A stretch of 64,000 nt of DNA from Amoebidium appalachense. Taxonomy: Eukaryota; Ichthyosporea. The stretch is taken from positions 248,001 to 312,000 of the forward strand of contig CAVNZM010000004.1 in the NCBI GenBank assembly GCA_963693365.1. The letters run 5' to 3'. The number at the start of each line of letters is the position of its first letter. Positions within the stretch are counted from its first letter, which is position 1. The notes under the pieces were generated by a model that saw only the letters and a program-made list of their open reading frames with translations, had not been told where the DNA came from and made no database searches. The position numbers and the translations under genes are program-made. Positions 21,133 through 53,486 of this stretch are shown in pieces.

Positions 21133-21396
21133 TCTCTCTCTCACCCCCTCTCGATTTCTCTCACGTGGGTGCTAATGCGCATGCTTGCATGTATTTGTCG
21201 TCCGTGTGTGTGCCTGCATGAGGACCTGTATGAGCGCGCATAGGTTCCGCCGGTGGTTCTTTCTGCCCTCGGGGGTCAGTGCGCTGCGGCAGACGGAGCA
21301 TTTCGTGTCTGCACGTGTCAGGCACGTGATCTTGGGCACTCGCTCGGAGGGCCCTGTGCCTAGCAGCACCACACGGACAGCGCTGGTGTCACCCAT
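17738..21396 (-). CDS. metallo-beta-lactamase-fold hydrolase (PhnP-like / yeast C777.06c-type)
   Basis: Five exons (21396-21226, 20059-19896, 19157-18854, 18382-18242, 17929-17738); phases agree and give 323 residues. The protein starts VVLLGTGPSERVP (family LGTG motif), followed by a Cys pair KCSVC, as in eukaryotic members of this group. Exon 2 has DGRQRNILVDCGKSF and the metal motif THEHQDAAAGLDD (His99, His101, Asp103), the HxHxD variant followed by Ala that is typical of this branch. Exon 3 gives the downstream family segments (PVYLRQRDYD, then ECPHG and YITDAHEVP with the likely metal-binding His and Asp). Exon 5 carries GANHLCDYD. These enzymes hydrolyse phosphodiesters or related esters; the substrate here is unknown. 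The intron 3 donor is directly part of a (GT)n run. No polyadenylation signal is clear. Confidence 0.93.
20494..20635. repeat. (GT)n microsatellite with GC-rich edges
   Basis: About 38 GT units preceded by (GC)n and followed by GTTTGTGTG variants and CGCGAGCGAGCACGCGCG. It lies in intron 1 of the metallo-hydrolase gene, with a poly-G tract at 20380-20419 on the same strand. Confidence 0.85.
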
Positions 21397-22476
21397 AGTG
21401 GGGGGGGGGAAGGATAGGAGTAGCAGGCGGCCTAACTAGAACACTTAGAGGTTTGCGGATTGGCACGGCGCCGTTTATGTGCAGGGTCACTAGAAGACTG
21501 AAGACTTGTCAGAACACCTTGCCAGCACCAACTTATGTTTGAAGGGGCGGCAACGAGCAGCGTCCGGCCGCGGAAGTGGGAACGGACTGTCATGCATATC
21601 CTCATCCATATGACTGACTCCATGGGAGTCTGCGGGGACTCGACCTTAGTGGGGCTTATCGCATAGCACCGCGGATTTGCAGGTCATTAAAGGGCCAAGC
21701 TAGCCATAGATTTTCTGAGAATACAGGTTGATTTCTACCTCTATGCTGTACAGAAACGAAATTTAAAATATTTGGCATGTGTTGAATACTAAACATGCGG
21801 AACACAGTAGTGTTTACTCTTCATTGTTGAATTTGTGGGGGGGGGAAAAGAAAATTATTCAGTCGCAGAATTATAATTTACCAGTCTCACCCTTACAGGT
21901 ATTGGGGGATCTAACAGGGTGCGCTCGTAGCTAATCAGTCACATGCACATCGATGGTTCGAAAATGTTATACTGGAAGCAAGGCTTCCGGCCAAGCTTCG
22001 AACTTTTTTGCACAAAACTATTACCTGAACCCAAAGTAAGCGTCTATGATAATCTTGTGTCACAAACCACAACAAAGAAAAAACTTATGCAGTTGCCAAA
22101 TTCACGGGCCATTTTGTTTCCGCGTGCAGCACATGCGGCCTCTGCGCCGAGGCCCCATGATCATGTGTACTATGTACATGCAGCACTGGATGATGCAGAT
22201 GCAGTGATCCGTACTCACGGTACACCTCTAGTCCTGTGCTGCGCAATCACAATGTTGGTAGGCAAATGTTTGCACAACTACCTGTGGTTATCACATGCAG
22301 ATGCTCCGTGCAGTGCGCTTTTTTCGTTCTAGCAGAGTCTTGGAACTTCGTTATCCGCAGCCACTTTGAAGTCTCGCTTTCAGCTTTGTTGACTTAGATG
22401 CCAGGGTTCGCATGTGCACTTAGATTACCCAATCCGATTCTGTAGAAAGTCAAAAGAAACATATTCCGTAAAATAG
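21397..22476. other. intergenic region between divergent genes
   Basis: 1.08 kb between the metallo-hydrolase start (minus) and the BT1 promoter (plus). It is unique sequence of moderate GC, with a short poly-G tract at 21837-21845. A frame of 129 codons at 21943-22332 resembles no family I know and is not called. A CCAAT on the minus strand (ATTGG at about 21457) may belong to the metallo-hydrolase promoter. Confidence 0.4.
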
Positions 22477-22599
22477 CCAATCAACGCTGTTGACTCAAGA
22501 AATATTTGACCAATCACAATGCCTATCGGCTATCGCTTTCCGCTTTGGTTATGAGCCAATCCCTGATCAAAAGCCGCAGCTACCTGCACATATATAAAG
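22477..22599 (+). promoter_or_regulatory. CCAAT/TATA promoter of the BT1 transporter gene
   Basis: Three CCAAT boxes (22477, 22510, 22556) are followed by TATATAAAG at 22591-22599, 35 bp after the last CCAAT and 95 bp before the start codon at 22694. This is the clearest core promoter in the window. Confidence 0.75.
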
Positions 22600-22693
22600 C
22601 GGGTGCTTTGATATCAACAGCACACAGTGTGCCCACTAGCCCGCCAAACATCACAGCACTCTGTGTAGCCTGCTGCTACTAAAATAACAGAAA

Positions 22694-30981
<8,288 letters not shown>

Positions 30982-31194
30982 GGACACCGTGTATATGTGC
31001 GTGCAGTTGGAAAGCATCCTTTGTTGAGAGTTGCGCAGACTGGGCGGGATAAAGCCTGCGAGAACGTGTTTATCTATAAATAGCTATAGGTGTAAAATTA
31101 TAAGGCTAACAAGGAGTTATGTAGAACTAAGTAACCATAATGTGTGCGAGGCTTTGAAGCTACGCAGTGTACTCTAATGTGCGGCACCAATAAT

Positions 31195-31200
31195 AATAAA
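31195..31200 (+). terminator. polyadenylation signal of BT1 gene
   Basis: AATAAA in CACCAATAATAATAAAAAAT, 214 bp downstream of the stop. Confidence 0.6.
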
Positions 31201-31342
31201 AAATAACTGCACTATTACCTGGCTTCATGGCAACCGGTTTCTCAACCTCGATAACCCGTATAAACGTGGCCTTTGCACAACTTCCGCGCAGGCAAGGCTC
31301 TAATGTGGACCCGAAGGTGATATGTGTGTGTGCGCGTGTGCG

Positions 31343-31432
<90 letters not shown>

Positions 31433-31522
31433 CGCGTGTGCGCGCGCGTGCGCGTGTGCGCGCGTACGTGCGTGTGCGTGCGTGTGCGTGTGTGTGTGCG
31501 TGTGTGGGTGTGGGTGCTTGTC

Positions 31523-31574
<52 letters not shown>

Positions 31575-33646
31575 GTGTGTGTTGTGTATTGTGTGCTGTT
31601 TGTATGTATTGTGTGTGTATGTGTTTGCGCGCGTTCACTTGGAACGTGGTGTGGATATAGACATACGATTCTGCGGGGGGGGGGGAGGGGGGGGGGGGGA
31701 GGGGGGGGGGGGGGGGGGGGGGAGGGAGGGGGGAGGGGGGGGAATGCATCACAAGAGAATGGCGAGATGCAAGCGTGTGTTTACCTCAGTTGTATGGCTT
31801 TGCACGTCAACAGAAGCCAGAGCCACGCATAGAGGGGGGGGGGGGGACGCGCAACAGGCTTGATTGGGTGTGCAATGGCGACAGTGATAGCGATGGGTTA
31901 CTGGGGCGGCAGGGGGTGTAAAAAGATGGGGGAGAGGGAGGGAGAGAGGGAGAAAGAGAGAGGGGAGGGAGGGAGGGAGGTGGTTGAAGGAACGTAACAC
32001 TGTGGCAAAACAATAAATTATGGAAACGCGTAGGTAGCTACGGCAACGCCGAACGAAAGTGAGGAAGAAGCAAAGGTGCAGGTGGGGAGGTGGGGAATCT
32101 TATTCGGGGTAGCATCCAGATGTCGAGGCGGGGTAAGCCCTGTCAGAGAAATAAACCGAAAAAATAAAAGGAAGAAAAGGTAAAAGAGCGACACACACGC
32201 CTTGGACCATATAGCCGTGACACGGTGACAGCCACCTATCTTGCTAATATTAATAACGGAAACCACGTGCCCACTTGCAAACGATTTCTCGATTCGAATG
32301 CAGTCAAAGTTTTCACTCTTGCAGTTTTTATTTACGCCAGCCACCCACCGGTGCAGGTACGTACGGAACACACTCGACACAGACACACAACATGCACACA
32401 TATGCCCCTCAAACACAAGGCTGGCTAACTCCTTCAGTCAACTTGACTCCGGCGATGCTTGTTTTTCAGGTTGTTTTTTTATTTTTTATTGCCACACCAG
32501 CTGGTCGTGAGAGGCCACCGTGTAGCCAATCAGCAAGGGTTGTAAAGCGTGGTAAACATTCCTAATGATGATTTGTCAAGTGAGAGAGTTATAAACGGTA
32601 GAAGCCACCAAAAACGTTGCTTGGCTGGTTAAAGTTGACTTTTAAACTTTACTTTGTATGAAAATGTATATAAACGGCAAACTAGTAGGGTTTCTTATGA
32701 GGCATGCTGTTACTGTACGTTGCCAGGGATTGCAACGTTTTGATTGTTTCTGCCGCGCTCGTCCGTCTGCATTCCTTGGCTTGCGCCAGATCGGAGTGTG
32801 CGATCGCGGTTGCAGCGGGCCGGGCGCTAACGCAAAAAAAAATTCAACTCCGAAAAAATGCTCTCCCGAAGTGGGCTATAGCTACGAGGCAAGTTAGCAC
32901 TTACAGACCACGTAGGGTGTAGTTGTGTGTAGGTGTATATGCAGCTTATGTTTATGAGACTTGGCAGGTGAATTAGGTGGATAGGCGGACATAGATGAAG
33001 CGCTGAGCGGCGTTGCTGTGGGTGGGCTTTAGCGGATAGGGCAGCACAGGGCTCGCCTAGCCGCCGAAAGAGGCGACTTGCACAGCTAGCGGGCTGGAGG
33101 TTACACAGAGCCTGTAGCTGCTTAGAAGGTGGGCCTGCGCTTATATTCTTGGTGGTATCAAGCTGCGTTGATGGCGACCTTTTCCTTCTCTCTGGCGTTG
33201 TCCTCGCTTTTTTTTGCTGGGCAACCTGTTAAGGATAATCGCTCGGCGCGTGTTTCCTGTAAGCATCTCGCTTTAGTGTTCTTAGCGTGCTGAAGACGCT
33301 TCTTTGCTGCTTCCTAAGTGTTGCCTGTTACCACTCCATCCTCCTATTGTCTTGTTCAATCTGCTTGGCTGGTCTCCCCACTCTCTCTCCTTCTTAGTGT
33401 CCCTGTTGATGTGGTCCCTCTCTTGGACTTCCCCCCCCCTTTTGCTTCACGGTGTGCTATAACGTTTTGGTTTGCTTGGAGAGCTTTCGTCCGCATAACG
33501 GACAGTTCCAGGCTGTTCTAAGTCGTTATTTTGCTTCCCTCAAGCTTTCGTGCTGTACATTCAGACCCTCTTGTCTCTGCATTCCACCACCCTCCTACTC
33601 CCTCCCCTTCCCTCAACACGTTCCCTGCATATTCCCCCCCCCCCCC

Positions 33647-33680
<34 letters not shown>

Positions 33681-33797
33681 CCCCCTCCTCCTCCTCCTCC
33701 CCCCTCCCCCCCCCCTTCCCCCCTCCCCTTCTCACTCACCCCCTCCCCCCCCCCCCCCCCCCCCCCCACTTCTACGCACCCCTCCGCGCAGGGCGCC
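31201..33797 (+). other. intergenic and 5' untranslated region of the Ca2+-ATPase gene
   Basis: It holds (GT)n/(GC)n microsatellites (31320-31575), a poly-G tract (31674-31743), a purine-rich GGGAG stretch (31926-31982), unique moderate-GC sequence (32000-33600) and CT/poly-C tracts (33636-33769). The ATG at 33798 is preceded by CCTCCGCGCAG|GGCGCC with a long pyrimidine tract, so a 5' untranslated intron ends at 33791. Its donor was not located. An ATG-initiated stretch at 31227 ending at a (GT)n donor was considered and not called. Confidence 0.5.
32526..32596 (+). promoter_or_regulatory. probable promoter of the Ca2+-ATPase gene
   Basis: CCAATCAG (32526-32533) followed 57 bp later by TATAAAC (32590-32596); a second TATATAAACG lies at about 32668. 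The start codon is 1.2 kb downstream, consistent with a leader interrupted by the 5' untranslated intron. Assignment is inferred from motif order and position. Confidence 0.45.
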
Positions 33798-44760
<10,963 letters not shown>

Positions 44761-44959
44761 AGGCCGAAGGGTGTACATGGGGTAGGGATCTAGGCCGCTC
44801 AAGGGTGCGGCATGCACGTGTAACCGAATTTTAGTGGCTAGTTTGGAGGCACCATGTGATTTACAGGACGGCCTATATGTATGCATGTGTTGAGTGGTGT
44901 GCCAGCAAACGTGTCCATCTGCAGCTGTGTTACACCCCTGGGAGTGGGTGCTGTTTTTA

Positions 44960-44965
44960 AATAAA
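44960..44965 (+). terminator. polyadenylation signal of Ca2+-ATPase gene
   Basis: AATAAA in TTTTTAAATAAAGATT, 200 bp downstream of the stop at 44760. Confidence 0.6.
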
Positions 44966-45114
44966 GATTTGGACGAACTGCGTGATTTAAATTTGGCCAG
45001 CGTTCAACAAGTGTCGGCACCTTTCCCCCTCCTTTGCAGGAGCACGTATGTGACGGTCACGGACACTCTCACTTTCACATTGATGCTGTCACACGATGTT
45101 AATCACGGACACAA

Positions 45115-45148
<34 letters not shown>

Positions 45149-47154
45149 CAATTGAAAAGTGGAGGGGGGGAGGGGGAGGGAGGGCATGCATGCACACCAC
45201 TTGAGCCAAATGCAAACAGTGGCCGCGCAAGCGTGACTCTTGGAACTGGGCCTCGGGTGTGCTGCTCCACGTTTTCAGGCAGTGGTATGCGCATCTCAAC
45301 CATTTGATTTAACACTCTCTTGGCCCAGTGCAGCAGGTGCTTTGCCTAATATATTATGCGAAAGTCCCAAATGGAAGGGCCTAGGCCAAAGAAAAAACTA
45401 ATATGGCCAAGTGCACATGTAACGCCTAGCGTGGATATGGTGCCTGTCGCAGTGACTGTGGCGGACACCTGGGATGGCCAATTCATTAGGCTGGCAAGGA
45501 ATGAATTGCAATGGTGGGGTCGGCGGCGGCAAGAGAGGGGGGGGGGGGGGGGGGGGGGGGGCTCCATATCTCCATATGCATTTTATGCAGTTGATCCAAC
45601 AATAGCATAACATTGCCAGGCACCCTAGGCCTGTCGCCATAGTCTCCTTGCTTGTGGCAAAAAGAGCTGCCAGCACCATGGGTTAACAGTGGCTATAATA
45701 TGATACTTACACGTGGGCACAAGAATTTGCAGTGTGTCTGTCCGGATCCAGGTCCGATCGAGCATGCTCTGCTCAATTTCAAAGCTGATTAGTACGGTGT
45801 AGTGTATGTCGTCAGTAAATCTTCATCCCCCACGTAACCCCCCCTCCCCCCCCCCCCCCCCCCCCTTGACCAACCTTCCAGCCACCCTTACCATCATGAT
45901 ATATACGTGTGATCCTGACAAGACGTGATGCAGACTGAACAATTTTTTCCAGTTTCATGTAGTACGTTAGCAATGATTCTTATCATTGAGTCACCCAATC
46001 ACGCATATTCAGGCATAATCGATATCCCCAAGTGGCACCTATTATGGGCATAAAATTCGATCTAATATTCCATATCTCCTGCTGCCCACCAATATAGGAC
46101 AGATTTCTTTAGATAACTCTCGCGGCCCAACTAATTGATAGACTTTGATATATTGGAATCGGTAGATGATTCCTGCGCTGCATGACTTTTCGATGGACTC
46201 TGATTTCCGTAGCCGTGGCTTAACCCAGAAATTGCTAACTCCCATGGCCAGTTAATATATCATATGCTCCGCAGAATCCACTACGCACGACCTCATGAAC
46301 CACTGCTTTTGGAACACAACTCGTCAGATGATCCTCCCGCTCCCACATTAGGTACATATATACCTGCATGGCCCGATAACCATTAAATATTCATACCTGC
46401 ATAGATAACCCATTAGATATACATACCTGCATAGATAACCCATTAGATATACATACCTGTGTAATAAAATATTTAATAACCCATTAGATATACATACCTG
46501 TGTAGATAACCTCATCTGACATGGCACAAGTAAGAGTATCTGATGTAAGACTATCGGTACACTCTATATTGGAGGGTTTTCATTGGGGAGCCACTTTCAT
46601 CCAATCTTCATCTGCCGGCCATGGCAGGGAACTATATTACGGCAGGGCAGCCGGTATGCATTGCTACCACATGCTCAGCCTACGGAGCTCCGGGGGAGAC
46701 GGGGGTGGAAACTGTGATCTCTATGCTTTTTAACCTGGCTTAAGGTTTGTTATATTCTCCCGGTCGAGCGGAGGGTGAGGGAGGGGAGGGGGTGGAAAGG
46801 AGAGATTTGCAGAGGAGGTCATAGATGGTGGTGTTGTGAGGGTTCCCCGGGCTCAAACTTGGGGCGAGGGCTGGGAGGTGGGGGGGGGGGGGGGGGGGGT
46901 GTCTTCGACGTGGTTGGATGTGATGGTGGTCAAAGCACTTGTAGTGGCGGCGGTGGTGTTGTGGTTGCATGAGGTGGGTGACGGTAAAGCACATGTGGTG
47001 GTGATGGTCAGGACTCATATGCAGTGGTGGTTAGCTTGTTGTGGTTGTTGAGTGTGGGTGTTCATGTGTGCATGTGTGTGAGAGAAAAGAAGAGCCCATG
47101 AGGTGAATAAACAGATGTATCCTGTTGTCTGATGACCAGCACCAATGCAAGGTG
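44966..47154. other. intergenic region between convergent genes
   Basis: It holds poly-C (45117-45145), poly-G (45539-45560), poly-C (45848-45865) and poly-G (46880-46899) tracts, AT-richer unique sequence (45880-46510) and the 31-bp repeat listed separately. I find no credible gene. Confidence 0.5.
46376..46510. repeat. 31-bp AT-rich tandem repeat
   Basis: Four copies of ATAACCCATTAGATATACAT plus ACCTGCATAG, with the third copy extended by AATAAAATATTTA. It is one of very few AT-rich repeats in the window. Confidence 0.85.
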
Positions 47155-47160
47155 TTTATT
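47155..47160 (-). terminator. candidate polyadenylation signal of LCAT-like gene
   Basis: AATAAA on the minus strand (TTTATT on plus), 338 bp downstream of the stop. Confidence 0.4.
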
Positions 47161-47497
47161 GGATGGCCGGTCCCTAGCAACGTGCAGATGATTGGCTGCT
47201 CGGCGCCAATCCACAAGTGGACAGTCGGCCATTGCAGCAACACGGGGCCAGCAACTAATCTAACGGGAATCATCACCCTAGTGGCTAATCTACAACTACA
47301 ACTAAAATGCGGGTGGACAAAAGCTACACCCTCGATTATTAGACATTCATCAAAAAACACGAAAACACAATCGAAAAACCGGAGTTCTACCAATGGTCAC
47401 ACGGGCTTTCTATCCGTAGCCTACAGAAAAGTTTAGCCTCGACTCCCAGAGCCAAGGTCTTCGCGCGTGAATATCCCCCTAGAGTGTGGGGTTCTAA

Positions 47498-48562
47498 CTA
47501 CAATTCGATGAGCTTGGGCAGCAGAAAATTCACAAAGTCGTCATCCGACACCATCTTCTTGTGTTCACCCCCTGCCACGGACAAACCCCACCATAGTCAA
47601 TGGCTCAGTAGGTAAGGTAAAGGTGCCCGGGGGTTACGTGCCTTTGCTGCAGTCCCATTTTAGTTTCAAACGAGGGTTTAGAGGGCCTACAGGATACGAC
47701 ACACACACCATCATAGTGGACAGCGCAATGCAGATTATAAAAGAGAGAACACGTCAAGTGTGTGCACTACAAATAGAGCCCCTCCTGGGGGAGAGCCCAG
47801 GTCATCTAGTGTGCACGAGTTCTGGCACATGCACCTCCTATCCATGGGTTGGCCGGCGGGCGGGTGGGTGGATACCCGGATGGGTGGGCGGGTGGGTGGA
47901 TACCCGGATGGGTGGGCGGGTGGGTGGATACCCGGGTGGGTGGGCGGGTGGGTGGATGGGTGGGTGGGTGGGTGGGTGGATGGGGGGGGGGGGGGGAGGG
48001 GGGGTCCATAGTACGTACCCTGGAATGTGTGGTACGTAATTGCATGGCCCTGATTGGCCGCCACCGACCACGTGTTGCAAAGGGCCAGCGACCGCAGACT
48101 GACCACGGCATCGCCTTGCAGCTCATCCGTGCTCTCCTTCTGCACCGGCCAATAAGAAACCAATATACCCTGCAAAACCATTGGCTACCCCCTCCCTTTC
48201 ACATGGATCCACACATGCAATCTTCGTGCTTCCACTACTTGGCCCGTGATTGGTTGACAAGACGATGGGAAAAAGGGGGTGGATGCTTTGCACAGAAAGG
48301 GCCAGGCAGGGGGAGGGTGGGTGGGCGGGGGGGGGGGGGGGGGGGGGGGGGGAGGGGGTCAGGGATAATGCATTCTATGCAAGTCACAAGCTCTGAGGAA
48401 ACAAAAGCGTAGAGGAAGGGGTAGGTGTGTGAGTGGGTCTCTGGATAGGTGCATGGGCAGGCGTGCTGGTAGGTGTATTGGAGGTTGCGTGGGTAGGTGA
48501 GAGGGTGTGTGTGCGAGTAGTGCCAAAGAGTAGGTGTGGGAGAGAGGGCAGGGTGTATGTGT

Positions 48563-48607
<45 letters not shown>

Positions 48608-48953
48608 CTTACGGCGTTAGTCTGCAGGGGCATCTGCAGCTGGGGGTGGGGGGTGTCAGCAGCACAGTGCCGCTGGCATTGACCACCTGCTCACGGTGCT
48701 TGATGGGGTCTTGGGTGATGTCCCCATACACCCCATAGTCCTCAGTCACAAGCCCCGTACCGTGCATGCAGACGAGGCGGGTCCCTGGGGGCTGCAGGTA
48801 CACATGTCAGGGTGTGACCAATCAGCATGCTGGTGCTGTAGCCTTATTTGGTGTGTGCTGGTATGCCCTAAACGAGAACACATGCAGAGCAGCTATAAAT
48901 GCACGGACGAAAATGCACAGGCACACACATCCACGGATGCACTCACATACAAG

Positions 48954-49044
<91 letters not shown>

Positions 49045-50447
49045 ACCTTGATGTCCGCCTGCAGTGTCTGCTGCACAAACCCCGTCAGAACCTCAGCCAC
49101 ACCCTGACGAGGGCTAACCTTTGTGAAGAGCTCGGTCAGGTCTGCGGGTGACACAGAGTACTCCTTGCCCCCCACCTGCATGAACTTCCTGGGGGGGCGG
49201 ATGGGGTGAGCGGCAGGGCCACATACAGGGGTAGGCAACGAAGAGCAAGGGGTCAGGTATGTGTTGACATGCAAACCAGCACCAGCAGAACCCATCCTTT
49301 TAGCGGCTGAGGTATTTATTCAATAGAAGTGTCATCACCTCAACAAACCTGGACGAGAAGGAGGTGGCTGTTTTTTTTTTTGTTTTTTTTTTGTTTTTTG
49401 GGGGGTGGGGGTGGGGGGGGGGGGGGGTTTGAAAAACAGGCTGGGCAAACACAAGATCACAACAGGCAAGAAAGTAAAGGAAGCACATGGCATGCACACA
49501 GTGGAATGCACACAGCACCACCCACCTGTTGCCCTCCAATCTGTGTGCCGGGATAGACCACAGCATGCCCCCCATCAGCTGCTCAACCCCCACAAACTCG
49601 CTGTCATGCCCCGGCAGCCCCTCACTCTCCCCAGACACAATCGCACGCAGAGCCGTGAATGACCCTGCACTCACACCACACCATTAGCAACCCCATGAAG
49701 TGTGCCCCCCCCCCCCCCCCCCTCCCCCCCCCTCCCCCCTCCCCCTTTGTGAGGATGGTTTTGCAGATGACTTTTTATATCAAGTGACAAAATCTGCATT
49801 GTGTTGTCCGTCGTGAATGTGCACTTCGCACTCTGTAACACATTCCAACATCCCCCCCCCCCCCCCCCCCTTCCCCCCACCCCCTCCCCCCCGCTTCCCC
49901 CCCTCCCCCCCCCCGGGGTGTTTTTGGCTGTGTTGGATCCTGTACCTGCCCAAGGTGCGCCGATAGAGAAGAAGGTGTCGATGTGTTTGTCTTTCCATGG
50001 CTGGTCCACATAGTGGTTGAGAAAGTGCAGCATGTAGGGGCCACCAAGGCTGCATCAAACCAGATCAGATGAAGAGCATATGCACACAAATGGCCAAAAC
50101 AGTGTTTGCATATGATTCAGTTGTTAACCACCTGGTATGATTGCACACGCACACCAAATGAATAAGGACACATGCCAAGGACAAGCAAATCCTGGCCCCC
50201 CCCTCCCCCTCCCCCCCTCCCTCTCCACCTCCCCCCTCCCAAAAAAAAAAAAAGAAGAAGAAGCATACACACACACACATACACAAACACCCATATCACC
50301 ATACCCACCCGCCCACCCACACACCTGTGTGTGACGAAGCGCACGGGCCTTGGTCCCTTGTCTTTGCACTGACCCGAGTAGGCGTAGTGGTCCTCAATTA
50401 GAGATTTGAGCTGCGCATACTGCCCCTGCAGGCTGCAGTACGTGTTA

Positions 50448-50478
<31 letters not shown>

Positions 50479-51576
50479 TATGTGTGTGTGTGTGTGTGCG
50501 CGTGTGTGCGCGTGTTTGTGTGTGTGTGTGTGTGTGGGAGGGGGGGGGGGGGGGGCATGTGTGTGTGTGGGCTCATTATCTACGGCACATGCATGGCCTT
50601 TGTCCCTCTACTGTGTACACTTTTAGCAACTAAGCCATGTGATGTGCCTGAGTGCATGCACCGGAGACCGTAGACGGGCATCGTGTGCAGGCTCAGCGGG
50701 CATTTTCAGACAGTGAAAAATGGGGGTCCTATCATGCAGTGTACAGTGTAATATGGTGTATTACATGCAATGCAGAGCGCAAGGGGGTTTATGTCATGAA
50801 GGGCACAGTGCCATGGGGGGTTCCTTTCACACAGTACATCATGCAATTTTGGGGTCCCCACCTCTCCTGGTCGGCCACCATTCGGAAGTCATAGGGGGCA
50901 CCCCGCAGCGACTTCTTGTCGACATAGCCTGCGGGGGGTGAAAGTGTCAAAATGGAAATACAGAGTATGAGGGCATGCTCATAACACGGACAGATGGCTG
51001 CATGCACGCATGCATGCACACACAGAGAAGGAGACATGTGCACCCACACCCAACCCCATACCAGCACATGCGCACATGTGCGGACGCAGACACGCACACA
51101 TATACACAAGCACGTCACACCTGCACGCACATGATCACTGAACCATGTGTTCTCCAAAGCAGTTGACACGCATGCCACACCTACAAATAACTCACCATAA
51201 GTGTGTGTGAGTGCCCTGCTCAGGCCCTGGAACACTGCACTCATCCTCAGCCCCCAGTTGTCATGCACCTCGTACAGGTTGGAGATGCCACTCACACTGC
51301 CCCACTCACGCGCACGTATCTCCACGTCTGCGCACACGCGTGCTTAGTGGCACACCCACAGACACATAGGCCACCCTCCATGTCTCATGTGAGCGTGTCA
51401 GAAACACGCTCAGTCCACATATGATTAGATTAGGTAAGATGTCACAGGTAGCAACCAACTGAACATGTGCAATTGCACACCATGAATGGTCACCATCCAA
51501 GAACATCTAACCCACCTTCTCAAATCCCACATCCTCTCACCACCATTGCCAACACACACGCACACCAACACACACA

Positions 51577-51631
<55 letters not shown>

Positions 51632-51646
51632 GCACGCACGCACACA

Positions 51647-51694
<48 letters not shown>

Positions 51695-52298
51695 CGGACG
51701 ACGGACGGGCGAGCGGGAGGGCGGGAGGGCGGGCGGGCGGGCGGGCGGGCGGACGCGCGCGCGCGCGCACACACACACACACGCACACGCACGCACGCAC
51801 ACACACACACACAAACACACACACAATATATATATTGCACAGTTGCATATAACTCCCACACCTACCTGGATTGCTGTGTGGGCGCTTTGTTGTGTTGTCC
51901 CACCTGACCTCGAATATGTCTGCAAAGCACTTGCGCACCTCGGGGGGCCACGGGTCTGGGGAAACAGTGTCAGGGCAAGGACAGAGAGGCAGAAAGAGAG
52001 GAAGAGCTGGAGCTACAAGCAAAGGCAGAAAAGGGGGGGAGAGAGAGAGTGAGTGAGGGGGGGGGGGGGGGGGGAGGAGGGGGGGAGGGAGGGATGTAGA
52101 TGGCCAGGGAAGACTCAAGAATAAATCTAATCTACTGGACAACATACCCAACATAGCCAAACACCTCCACCCACCCACCTGCCACGGCCACGGATGGCCA
52201 CAGGCGGCCAAAGCTGTCTGTGCTCCAAAGGTGACGGCACATCCAGTGCGGTCCCTGCAGTCAAACACAGCGTCAGATGCTACACCATAACAGAAACG

Positions 52299-52355
<57 letters not shown>

Positions 52356-52479
52356 ACACACGCTCGCTCGCACGAACACATGCACACAGGCACACATACA
52401 CACACACGCATGCAGCCACACGCACACACACACACACACGCACACACGCACACGCTCACTCTCTCTCTCTCAATCTCGC

Positions 52480-52511
<32 letters not shown>

Positions 52512-52865
52512 TAAAATAAACGTAAATACAGTACGCGGGCGCGCGCGCGCGTGTGTGTGTGTGTGTGTGCGCGCGCGTGCGTATGTATGTGCGTGTGCGT
52601 GTGTGTGTGTGCGTGTGCGTTTTTTGCATACATTAATGTATGTCACATTTGGCCTGCACGTGTACGCACCTTGTACTCTGGCTTTAGCTTGACCTCCAGC
52701 ACTGTGCCACCTAGGCCGGGCACAAAGAGTATAGGGGGCCGGCAAGGGTCCTCCATGTGCTCCCAGTCAGTGTTGGCTGGGGGGGCTGCCTGGGTGTCGG
52801 GGGCATCAAAGAGCTTGGCATCCTGCTGCTCACGCCACTGCTGAAGGTTGCCTGGCGCAGACAGG

Positions 52866-52935
<70 letters not shown>

Positions 52936-52989
52936 GCGTGTGTGTGCGTGTGTGTGCGTGTGCGTGTGTGTGTGTGCGTGTATGGGTGT

Positions 52990-53068
<79 letters not shown>

Positions 53069-53448
53069 TGTGTGTGTCTGCGTGTGTGCACGCGGGTATG
53101 TGTATCGTGTGTGTCTGTGTGTGTGTGTGTGTGTGTGTGAGTGTGTGTGTGTGTGTGCGTGTGTGTGTGTATGCATGTGTGTGTGTGCGTGTTTGTGTAT
53201 GTGTGTGTGTGTGTGTGAGTGGGGCAGGGGAGGGTATGTGTGTGCGTGTACGTGTAAGTGTGTGTGTGCGAATGTGCGTGCGCGCATCCGTATGCACCTG
53301 CACGTGTGTGCGTTATGTCTGTGTGTGTTCGTGAGTGCTCTCTCTGTGTGTGGTATGTGCAAGTGCGTGCGAGTGTCGGGTGAGCATGTGCATGCTCGTG
53401 TGCACTCTTTTTGTGATGTGTCTGCGTGTGTGCACACGGGTATGTGTA

Positions 53449-53486
<38 letters not shown>

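Noticed and set aside
21943-22332. 129-codon frame upstream of the BT1 gene
   Set aside because: No recognisable domain or repeat, ordinary length for chance in this composition, and it overlaps the approach to the BT1 promoter.
31227-31320. Possible first exon (ATG at 31227, donor AAG|GTGATA before (GT)n)
   Set aside because: No convincing second exon, promoter or homology; the sequence lies just after the BT1 polyadenylation signal.
47623-48039. Plus-strand frame of 138 codons in the last intron of the LCAT-like gene
   Set aside because: It ends in Gly/Trp repeat translation, resembles no family I know, and is antisense to a well-supported intron; not enough to call a gene.
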